Of a DNA stretch of 6,349 nt, positions 1 to 6,349 are shown in pieces; within the stretch, counting starts at the first letter, position 1; each line of letters opens with the position of its first letter. The DNA is taken from assembly GCA_029258015.1 (NCBI GenBank), contig JARHZT010000046.1, forward strand, positions 1 through 6,349, in the 5' to 3' direction. Origin of the DNA: Malacoplasma sp. GTDB lineage: Bacteria; Bacillota_I; Bacilli_A; Mycoplasmatales; Mycoplasmoidaceae. The notes below the pieces were generated by a model. It searched no databases, was not told where the DNA came from, and saw only the letters and a program-made list of their open reading frames with translations. A program made the translations under genes and the position numbers.

Positions 1-224
1 GAAATCAATTCTCCTGCTTTTATTTTCTTAAAACAAGGAAAGTCATAAACATATTTGTTAGGATACAACTCTATTGGCTGTCCACCTAAATATGGTTTTT
101 GTTCTATGATGATGTTTGATAATCCAAAAAAATTTGATGTTGAGCTAGCAAATAAACCTCCAGCACCACCACCTATTATCATGATTGAATATAAATTTAA
201 ATTTTTATCTTTCATTTTCAACAT
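1..224 (-). CDS. Ferredoxin/flavodoxin--NADP reductase, type 2 (TrxR-like), N-terminal part
   Basis: This is the start of a two-dinucleotide-binding-domain flavoprotein, cut by the left window edge; 74 codons are visible. The family (YumC type, related to thioredoxin reductase) moves electrons between NADPH and ferredoxin or flavodoxin using FAD, in the cytoplasm. The sequence shows an FAD-binding Rossmann start, IIGGGAGG at residues 16-23, with the acidic residue E41 ending the second strand. It then shows LGGQPIELYPNKYVYDFPCF at 46-65, which matches the conserved LGGQ..LYP.KYIYD.. block of this family better than thioredoxin reductase proper. The start could be the ATG at 224 or the one at 215, in the same frame; neither has a Shine-Dalgarno sequence, and a stop lies in frame at 252-254. 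The redox CxxC of thioredoxin reductase would lie beyond the edge, so TrxB is not fully excluded. The gene diverges from rsmI. Confidence 0.8.
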   Translation of the reverse strand, partial: MLKMKDKNLNLYSIMIIGGGAGGLFASSTSNFFGLSNIIIEQKPYLGGQPIELYPNKYVYDFPCFKKIKAGELI

Positions 225-268
225 AATTTTAGCAATAAAAAAATTATTTTGTTATATTATTAGGAATT
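225..268. promoter_or_regulatory. Divergent promoter region between the reductase gene and rsmI
   Basis: This short AT-rich gap separates two divergent genes, so both must be transcribed from here or from inside each other. On the plus strand, TATATT (253-258) or TATTAT (255-260) resembles a -10 box. The same bases read on the minus strand give TAATAT-like hexamers. No convincing TTGACA -35 is visible for either direction. A start site 6-8 bases past the plus-strand -10 would fall almost on the rsmI ATG, giving a very short or absent leader. The prediction rests on base composition and gene orientation, so it is weak at the level of single elements. Confidence 0.4.
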
Positions 269-1099
269 ATGAATAAGAAATTGTATGTTGTAGCAACACC
301 TATAGGAAACGTTGAAGAAATAACGGAAAGAGCCCTGAAAACTATAGAAAAAAATAATATATTTTTTTGTGAAGATACAAGAGTTGCTAGAAAACTTTTT
401 GGTATTTTAAGAATAGACATGAAAAATAAAAAGTTTATAGCATTAAATTCATTTAATGAAAAAAAAGTTATTTCAACTATAGACTTTGATAAAGCAGATT
501 ATTGCTTGATAAGTGATGCAGGATATCCATTAATAAATGATCCAGGATACCTATTAATAAATCATTTTATCGACAATAATTGAACAATAGAGGTTGTTAA
601 TGGACCATGTTCATTAATCCATGCTTTAGTTGTGTCAGGATACAAGACTCAAGATTTTTTATTTCATGGGTTTTTGTCAAACAATAAAGCAGATAAAAAA
701 AAGGAATTATTTAATTTATCAAATGAAAAGAGAACAATCATTTTATTTGAGTCTGTTCACAGAATAAAAGAAACACTAATTTGTATCCAAGAAATTTTTC
801 CGAAAAGTATTGAATTATGTGTATGTAGAGAACTGACAAAAATAAATGAATCAATATACAGGGGTAAAATAAATGAAATAATACCTCAAATTATTGAAAA
901 AGGTGAGTTTGTTATAGTGATAAATAACAACGAACAAAAAGAGAAAGAAATAGATATGAATTGTTATTTGAATGAGTTGGAAGTATTAATAAAAAAAGGT
1001 GAAAAAGAAAAGGTTGCCTGTAAGATGATTTCTTATAAACACGCTATCAGTTCTAAGGTGTTATATGACTTTTGACAATCAAGAAAAAATAATGTCTAA
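269..1099 (+). CDS. rsmI: 16S rRNA (cytidine1402-2'-O)-methyltransferase RsmI
   Basis: A 276-residue SAM-dependent enzyme of the tetrapyrrole-methylase fold that 2'-O-methylates C1402 in the 16S rRNA decoding centre. The length is normal for the family. Motifs in order are VATPIGN at residues 8-14, EDTR at 35-38, SDAGYPLINDPG at 82-93, GPCSLIHAL at 112-120, FLFHGFL at 130-136, ESVHR at 161-165 and RELTK at 187-191. Two are slightly off consensus: SDAGTP is SDAGYP, and ESPHR is ESVHR. The frame crosses UGA at 581-583 (W105) and 1073-1075 (W269) and ends at TAA 1097-1099; without code 4 it would look like two broken ORFs. AGGA at 262-265 lies only 3 bases before the ATG, too close for an ideal ribosome binding site. 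It is first in a tight plus-strand cluster with the following membrane protein and rarA. Confidence 0.93.
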
Positions 1100-1110
1100 T
1101 TTTTATATGT

Positions 1111-1851
1111 ATGACTGGAAAAAAATTTAATTTATTTAAAAACAATGCGAGTTGATTATTTTCATTAAAATGAATAACATTTTTATCAACTGTCCTTTTT
1201 TTGTTAGCTCTTATTATTTTTGTTTTAGACATAGTTTATACTTCAAAGTTTGATATTAATTCAAATAACGGAACAGGTGTAGATAATATTTCGTTTAGAT
1301 TTGATGTAATTATTTTCCCAATATCTGTAGTTTTATCTTTTTTACAAGTTGTTATATGTACTTATTTTATATTTAACATTCCATCGTGAATAGTTTCTGC
1401 AAAAAAAGGAATGAAAAATAGAAAAATTTTCAACCTAATATATGTGATATCATCGCTTATTATTGTGACAGGTCTTTTTAGTGATTCTTTAATTAGATTT
1501 TTTTTCGTCCTAGCTCATTTTAATAATTATCTAAACGCAAATGATTCTGGTCCAGCTATATCAGCAATAGATTTCAAAACCGATACAATCTTTGGAAAAT
1601 TTTACAATGATAAATATAAATATGGGAATTTTGGTTTTAATACAATAATCCTTCTTTTACTTTCATTTTCATATGCTGTATTATCATTTGTTTGAGAATG
1701 AATTCAAAAAATAAAATATAAGTCTGAACAAAACGAAAACTCAAGAGATGATGTGCAAAATTATTATAGAAATTTAGAAAAAAGTAAATTGAAAAAAGAT
1801 ATAAACAAACAAAAACAAAAAGATTTTAAAAAGAAAATTACAACATTTTAA
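1111..1851 (+). CDS. Hypothetical four-helix membrane protein with a lysine-rich C-terminal tail
   Basis: I do not recognise a family. Read with code 4 this is one 246-residue frame with five UGA Trp codons (residues 15, 21, 93, 195, 197). Hydrophobic stretches lie at roughly 21-43, 64-90, 106-137 and 176-198. Positive charges at the N-terminus, in the loop at 98-104 (KKGMKNRK) and in the tail suggest both ends are cytoplasmic. The loops at 44-63 and 138-175 would then face outside. The tail from about 199 to 246 is hydrophilic, rich in Lys, Gln and Asn, and could form a helix or coiled coil. ATG 1111 is the first ATG in frame after the stop at 1090-1092, but no Shine-Dalgarno precedes it. 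It sits 11 bases after rsmI and 2 bases before rarA, so it is probably cotranscribed. That position does not reveal a function. Confidence 0.8.
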
Positions 1852-1853
1852 AT

Positions 1854-3068
1854 ATGAGAAAAAAGAAAATAGATATTACACCTAAAAATTTTGATGAAAT
1901 GATCTGTAAAGATATAATCTTCAAAGCAGATAGTATTATTACAAAAATGATTGAAAATAATGATTTATTTTCAATTTTGTTTTTTGGTGAACCTGGTGTT
2001 GGTAAAAGTTTGTCTATAAATTTAATATTAAAAAAAATAAACAAACCACACTATTATTTTAATTCAACAGTCCACAACAAGCAGGATTTGGACAAGTTTT
2101 TATCAAATATAAATCAAGATGAAAAACCAATAATAGTAATTGAAGAGATACATAGATTAAACAAGGACAAACAAGATTTATTATTAATGTATTTAGAAAG
2201 AAAAATGATTGTAGTTCTTGCAACAACAACGGAAAATCCTTTTTTTAAAGTAAATCCAGCATTAAGAAGCAGAATGTTTTTATATAAAATCGAAAAAATA
2301 GAAAAAGAAATTTTATTAGTAGAATTGAAAAAATTTTTAAGTTTGAGAAATATAAATATATCAAATAGAGTACTGGAAACTATTGTAGAAGTTTCAAAAT
2401 CAGATTTTAGAACAATAAATTTTCTAATTGAAATAGTAATTAAATATTATTCTGATTATGAAGAAACAAAAATTATTGATGAAATTGTAAAAACTTCCAC
2501 TTCTAGACTAGATAGAAAAGGCACTAACAACTATGATGTACTATCAGCATTTCATAAATCTATAAGAGGTAGTGATCCTGATGCATCTTTATATTATTTA
2601 GTTCAATTGTTGGAAAATGGAGACATGAATTCTATTTACAGAAGATTATATGCTGTTGTTTATGAAGATATAGGATTAGCAAATTCATCATTAGGACCTA
2701 AGGTTCATGCCGCAATACAAGCAAGTGAATTTTTAGGGATGCCTGAAGCAAGAATTCCATTATCAAATATTGTGGTTGAATTATGTCTTAGCCCTAAGTC
2801 AAACTCTACAATGAAAGCAATAGATGAGGCCTTTCAATTTACCTCTAAAAATAATTATGAACCGCCTTTGCATTTAAGAGATAATCACTATAAGAGTGCT
2901 ATAAAATTAGGGGTAAAAAATTATTTGTTTCCACATAATTATAAAAATAGTTATGTGAAGCAAGAATATATGCCTAAAGAAACTATGAATAAAAAATTCT
3001 ACAAATATAACGAAGATTCTATCAATGAATTAAAAATGAAAAAATATTGAGATGGAATTAAAAAATAA
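1854..3068 (+). CDS. rarA: Replication-associated recombination protein A (RarA/MgsA), AAA+ ATPase
   Basis: A 404-residue clamp-loader-related AAA+ ATPase of the RarA/MgsA/WRNIP1 family, which acts at stalled replication forks in the cytoplasm. The length is close to the family norm. The N-terminal ATPase domain has Walker A GEPGVGKS at residues 45-52, Walker B IVIEEIHRLNK at 94-104, a sensor-1 block TTTENPFF at 124-131, and SR at 139-140, the likely arginine finger. The C-terminal oligomerisation domain carries the family signature YDVLSAFHKSIRGSDPDASL at 227-246. It continues with EDIGLA at 271-276, LSPKSN at 312-317 and KLGVKNYLFPHNYKNSYV with QEYMP to 374. Walker B normally starts with Asp (DEIHR); here it is Glu. 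TGA at 3048-3050 is W399 and the true stop is TAA 3066-3068. The start lies 2 bases after the preceding gene with no Shine-Dalgarno, which suggests translational coupling. Confidence 0.94.
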
Positions 3069-3114
3069 GTTTTTATTTAAATAAAGCAAAATATTATTTT
3101 AGAATTGTTTTGTT
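3069..3114 (+). promoter_or_regulatory. Possible weak promoter between rarA and metG
   Basis: This 46-base AT-rich gap contains TATTAT at 3092-3097, a reasonable -10 box, about 18 bases ahead of the metG ATG. A start site near 3104 would leave a leader of about 10 bases. No good -35 element and no AGGAG-like sequence are visible. metG could equally be read through from rarA, because no terminator separates them. Confidence 0.3.
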
Positions 3115-4665
3115 ATGAAAACATTTTATATTAGCACACCAATTTATTACCCGTCTGGAAAACCTCATATAGGGCATGCTTATTCAACAATATTAGCTGA
3201 CGTTTTATCTAGGTATAAAAAAATAATAGGATATGATGTTTTTTTCTTAACAGGAACAGATGAACATGGGCAAAAAATTCAAGAAAAATCTACTGAATTG
3301 GGTTTAACACCTATTGATTTTGTTAACAACAATTCATTGGTATTTAAAGAATTATTTAATAAATTAAACATTGATTATTCATTTTTTATAAGAACAACGT
3401 TTGATTTTCATAAAACAGCAGTTCAAAAAACATTTACAGAACTATACGAAAAAGGTTTTATATATATAGATGAATGACAAGGTTTATATTGTGTGTCGTG
3501 TGAAGAAAACTACACTAAAACAAATGCAATTGAAAAAGATAATGAATACACATGTCAACATGGTCATAAATTGATAAACAAAAAAGAGGAATCTTATTTT
3601 TTAAAAATAAAAGAATTTAAAGAATGAATTCTAACTTTTTTAAAGTCAGAAAACATTATTTACCCACAAGCCAGAGTTAATGAATTAATAAACAGCTTTG
3701 TAGAAAATGAAAGCTTTGAGGATTTGTCTATTTCTAGAACCACTTTTGACTGAGGAATTCAAATATTGGAAAATAAGAAACATGTAATATATGTATGATT
3801 AGATGCATTGCTAAATTACATAACTGCATTGGGATATAAACAAGAAAATGATTCAAATCTTAAAAAATATTGATTAGCAGAAGATGCTGAAATAGTTCAC
3901 ATAATGTCTAAGGAAATAACTAGATTTCATTGTATATACTGACCTATAATGCTAAAGATGCTTGATATAAGAAGGCCAACAAAATATATATCCCATGGTT
4001 GAATTATTACAGATAAAGGTAAAATGTCTAAATCATTAGGTAATGTAATAGATCCAAATTTACTTATAGAAGAATATGGTTCTGATGCACTAAGATATTT
4101 TTTAATGAAGGAAATATCATTGAAAGATGATTCTAGTTTTTCTGAGGAATTACTGTTCAACACATATAATAGTGACTTAGCAAACAATTTTGGTAATTTG
4201 TTTAACAGAATAATAGGGATGCACAAAAAATATACAAATGGAGTAGTGCCAACATTTGTAATTCCTAAAAACAGTATTAATATTGATTTTTTAAATTATT
4301 TAAACTCATTTGATGACAACATCTACGAGAAAATAAATGAATTAAATCCTTCAAGAGTTATAAAAGAAATTATTGAGTTAATGAATAAATCTAATTTATT
4401 AATTGAGACAATAAAACCATGAACTCTTTTTAAAGAAGGCACACTAGATGTTTTAAATGAAACACTATCGTTACTTGCTATATCATTGAAAAAAATAAAC
4501 TTTTTCTTATCGCCTATTCTAGTTGAATCTTCTAAAATAGCATGAGAACAAATGAATTGAAATATAGATAAAATTAACATGGATTTCATTAAAGACAATA
4601 ATGCTTTTAACAATCATATTCTAGGAGAAGCAAAACCTATTTTTGTTAGAAAAGAGAAAAAATAG
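3115..4665 (+). CDS. metG: Methionyl-tRNA synthetase
   Basis: This class I aminoacyl-tRNA synthetase charges tRNA-Met with methionine in the cytoplasm. The 516-residue protein has the nucleotide-binding HIGH motif at residues 18-21 in PSGKPHIGHAYS, TGTDEHGQK at 46-54, VWLDAL at 227-232, RFHCIYWPIML around the middle of the catalytic domain, and KMSKS at 303-307. A helical anticodon-binding domain follows, with the characteristic ..KPWTLFK.. segment (W436). No C-terminal EMAP/Trbp-like tRNA-binding domain is present, so this is the short form usual in mollicutes. The inserted zinc-binding knuckle reads CVSC at 126-129 and CQHGH at 147-151, so the fourth Cys is missing. Ten UGA Trp codons lie inside the frame, the first at 3475-3477. 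The start agrees with the conserved N-terminus (KTFYISTPIYYPSGKPHIGH). No Shine-Dalgarno is seen. The stop TAG lies inside a terminator hairpin. The gene is also called metS in some genomes. Confidence 0.96.
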
Positions 4666-4712
4666 TTATTAAATACAAAAAAATGAATTTTTTATTTAAT
4701 AACTATTTTTTT
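4657..4712 (+). terminator. Intrinsic terminator overlapping the end of metG
   Basis: This is a perfect 19-bp inverted repeat. The left arm at 4657-4675 begins AAAAAATAG and includes the metG stop codon at 4663-4665. The right arm at 4693-4711 begins TATTTAATAAC and ends in a run of seven Ts (4706-4712). The 17-base spacer has an A-run and a T-run that could lengthen the stem. The stem is AT-only apart from one G-C pair, as expected in such a genome, and its T tract provides the release signal. It divides the rsmI-to-metG unit from the pst unit. Confidence 0.85.
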
Positions 4713-4745
4713 ATATTAATATATGGGTGTAAAAATTAGAAAAAC
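4713..4745 (+). promoter_or_regulatory. Probable promoter and leader of the pst operon
   Basis: The pst genes lie directly after a strong terminator candidate, so a promoter is expected in this short gap. -10-like hexamers are TATATT (4712-4717) and TAATAT (4717-4722), followed by a G-rich ATGGGTG where transcription could start. Any -35 element would fall inside the terminator's right arm, and none resembles TTGACA. TTAGAAAA just ahead of the pstS ATG is at best a weak ribosome binding site. No known phosphate-responsive operator is recognisable. Confidence 0.4.
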
Positions 4746-5975
4746 ATGAAAAAATTTTTTAAATTATTTATTTCTATTATTATAAGCATCATTCCTATTG
4801 CATTAATTGCATGTTTTGCAGTACCATTCAAAAAATTTCCTACAATATACGCTGCAGGTTCTTCCTCCTTACAATCATTAGTTACTGAGTTTGGAGATGA
4901 ATGAAAATCTGAAACAGATTTAATAGTTCAAGGTGGTGGTTCTGGTTTTGGAATGAAAAGTATAGCCACAAACTCAAAAGATATTGGATTAGCTTCTAAA
5001 AACACTTATAGTAGTGTTCAAAAAGCTACAATGGAAAAAAATGGTTACAACAAAGAAACATGAGAAAAAAATTGAATAAAAACATTAACTATAGGTTGAG
5101 ATTCGATATCTATAGTTTATAAATCCAAAATTCCTAATGTAAAAATGTATTTAGATATAAATGCTAATGGAAACAATGAAAGTTCTATGTCTAAACTTTA
5201 CAAAATGTTTTCTGGTGTAAGCAAGTATAAAGTTAGTGATTTTATAAGTCTTCCCTATGAATCTAATGAATATTTTGTTCCATATGGAAGAACTGGTGGA
5301 GCAAAAGCTTCAGGAACTGCAACTTCTTTTATGTATGAATCAACTTTTGATTGAAATGAAAATGAAAAAAAAGACAGTGAACTAGTCTTGGCAAAAGATG
5401 CACTAGAGACTGGTAATTATTTAAATAATAATGTTAGAACAACAAGTGAATCAAATGTTGAAACATGAAACAAAGTTAAAAACGAAAATATGGATAATGC
5501 TATAGTTTATTTATCTACATCATTTGTGTTACAAAATTATGATGATCTTCAAAAAAATAATTTTAACGTAGCATATTTTAATGGTGAAAATCCTACTGAT
5601 TATATTAATAATGAAAATGGTTCAGATAAAAAATTAGATATAGAGTTTTTGAAAAGATACAAATGATTTAGTCCTTTCAATATTATGATATCTTTAAACA
5701 ACACAAGAGAAGAGGTCAAGGATTTTGTAAAATGAATTTATTTTGATCCTCAAGCTAAAAATGTTTTTAATAAACAAAAAATTGTTCACTTAGATGGGAA
5801 TTTAAAGTATTTTAATTCAATGCTAAGTGATGAATATCAAATGACATCATTTAGTGAAGAAGAATTTGATAATAAGTTATTCGACGAAAAGAATAGTGAC
5901 ATAAATAAAGGCAACCAAACTCCAGATATTAAGTATTATGGAATACCAAAAGAAGTTGTTTTATCACAAAAATAA
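4746..5975 (+). CDS. pstS: Phosphate ABC transporter substrate-binding lipoprotein PstS
   Basis: A 409-residue extracytoplasmic phosphate receptor that hands inorganic phosphate to the PstC-PstA-PstB importer. The N-terminus is a lipoprotein signal: MKKFFK, a hydrophobic helix, then the lipobox LIAC with the lipidated Cys at residue 23, so the mature protein would be anchored outside the single membrane. PstS-like ligand loops follow. AAGSSSLQ at 36-43 and QGGGSGFGMKSIATNSKDIGLASK at 62-85 match the AGSS and GGSG(S)G blocks plus the 'IG.AS' strand. GRTGGAKASGTATSF at 181-195 matches the GSGT phosphate loop. Eight Trp codons, all UGA, lie in the frame. The C-terminal part is rich in Asn, Asp, Glu and Lys (around 355-400) and diverges from typical PstS. 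The length exceeds that of E. coli PstS (about 346 residues). The permease gene begins 15 bases downstream, which supports the assignment. Confidence 0.88.
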
Positions 5976-5978
5976 AAA

Positions 5979-5985
5979 TAAGGAA
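5979..5985 (+). promoter_or_regulatory. Shine-Dalgarno site of the permease gene
   Basis: TAAGGAA lies in the 15-base gap after the pstS stop, with AGGA at 5981-5984 and six bases between it and the ATG at 5991. It is the only well-spaced ribosome binding site in the window. It fixes the start of the downstream permease and implies that this gene is translated independently within the pst mRNA. Confidence 0.7.
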
Positions 5986-5990
5986 TTTAT

Positions 5991-6349
5991 ATGAATAATC
6001 ATTTAGATTTATTGAAAAATAAGAAATCATTTTTCTGTACTAATAAAAGTATGATTTCTAATTCAATGCAAATAATATCTGGAATTGTAGCATTTTTGTC
6101 TGGTGTAATATTGATAGGAATACTAGGCTTTATTTTGTGAAAGGCAATTTACGGATTCCAGTCTTTTGGAATTGATAAAATATTGGGCACTGCAATATTT
6201 GATTTAAACTCTGGTGTAGGTTCTGATGTATCTTTTTGATCACCATTTGCAGCAACACTTTTCACAACTATGATTTCATTGATGATGGCGATTCCCTTAG
6301 GGATAAAAACATCTATTTTTATAAAATTTAGAATTAAAGAAAAACATCA
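5991..6349 (+). CDS. Phosphate ABC transporter permease, PstC/PstA family, N-terminal part
   Basis: The first 119 residues of an inner-membrane permease that would form the phosphate channel, cut by the right window edge. A cytoplasmic N-terminus of about 25 residues precedes a hydrophobic helix at roughly 27-50. A presumed outer loop follows (about 55-82). The segment WSPFAATLFTTMISLMMAIPLGIKTSIFI at 83-111 then resembles the conserved G.l..Tl..s..a.liavPlgi..Aif block that opens the MetI-type permease domain of PstC and PstA. W50 and W83 are UGA. The start is set by a good ribosome binding site. The order after pstS suggests PstC. In some mollicutes the two permeases are fused into one long polypeptide, and the missing part would decide between PstC, PstA and a fusion. 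The assignment rests mostly on context plus this block. Confidence 0.78.

Noticed and set aside
55..276. Plus-strand 73-residue ORF at the left edge
   Set aside because: It lies opposite the reductase gene, whose translation shows clear FAD-binding and family motifs, and it runs past the rsmI start. Its own translation has no family resemblance.
581..1075. Apparent frameshift or nonsense breaks in rsmI, metG, pstS and the membrane protein
   Set aside because: All breaks are UGA codons in one continuous frame at places where Trp fits, so code 4 removes them. No pseudogene is needed.
1092..1094. ATG overlapping the rsmI stop as the start of the membrane protein
   Set aside because: It is out of frame with the membrane protein and stops after about 12 codons. 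ATG 1111 is the first in-frame ATG after the stop at 1090-1092.
1838..2044. Minus-strand ORF opposite the 5' end of rarA
   Set aside because: It is the antisense shadow of the RarA Walker A region, with no ribosome binding site and no recognisable product.
3072..3085. 14-base perfect palindrome TTTATTTAAATAAA after rarA
   Set aside because: It has no loop and no following T tract, so it cannot be a normal intrinsic terminator. Such AT palindromes are expected by chance at this base composition.
3927..4613. Two minus-strand ORFs opposite metG
   Set aside because: They overlap the KMSKS and anticodon-binding regions of a well-supported gene and look like shadows of AT-rich coding sequence.
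4723..4725. ATG upstream of pstS as an alternative start
   Set aside because: It is in a different frame from pstS and reaches TAA after about 20 codons. The ATG at 4746 gives a proper lipoprotein signal peptide.
1..6349. tRNA or rRNA genes, CRISPR repeats, insertion sequences, defence systems
   Set aside because: I saw no GC-richer structured RNA islands, no regularly spaced repeats, no transposase motifs and no unexplained gap longer than about 80 bases.

Overview
This is an AT-rich window from a mollicute that reads UGA as tryptophan (genetic code 4). Every gene here is interrupted by UGA if read with the standard code. Read with code 4, each becomes one intact frame that matches a known family. 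I count 28 in-frame UGA Trp codons and no in-frame UGG. The AT-rich codon use, scarce Shine-Dalgarno sequences, short methionyl-tRNA synthetase and lipoprotein PstS fit the Mycoplasma mycoides / Mesoplasma-Entomoplasma / Spiroplasma group. That placement is inference; I cannot identify the species.

Layout. (1) At the left edge, on the minus strand, is the N-terminal part of a type 2 ferredoxin/flavodoxin-NADP reductase, divergent from everything else. (2) A 44-base AT-rich gap holds overlapping -10-like hexamers facing both ways. (3) A tight plus-strand cluster follows: rsmI (16S rRNA C1402 2'-O-methyltransferase), an unrecognised four-helix membrane protein, and rarA (clamp-loader-like AAA+ ATPase). 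The gaps are 11 and 2 bases. (4) metG (methionyl-tRNA synthetase) comes 46 bases later. It ends in a perfect 19-bp hairpin that contains its own stop codon and serves as a strong candidate terminator. (5) A second unit starts after the hairpin: pstS (phosphate-binding lipoprotein) and, 15 bases on, the start of a PstC/PstA-type permease cut by the window end. More pst genes probably follow.

The first cluster is genome maintenance and translation housekeeping: ribosome decoding-centre methylation, replication-fork rescue and Met-tRNA charging. The second is inorganic phosphate import. Nothing in the window looks like a mobile element, CRISPR array, RNA gene or defence system, and I do not see an undescribed system. 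The points that merit a second look are small: altered motif residues in RarA, MetG and RsmI, the unassigned membrane protein, the terminator overlapping a coding end, and the near absence of Shine-Dalgarno signals.
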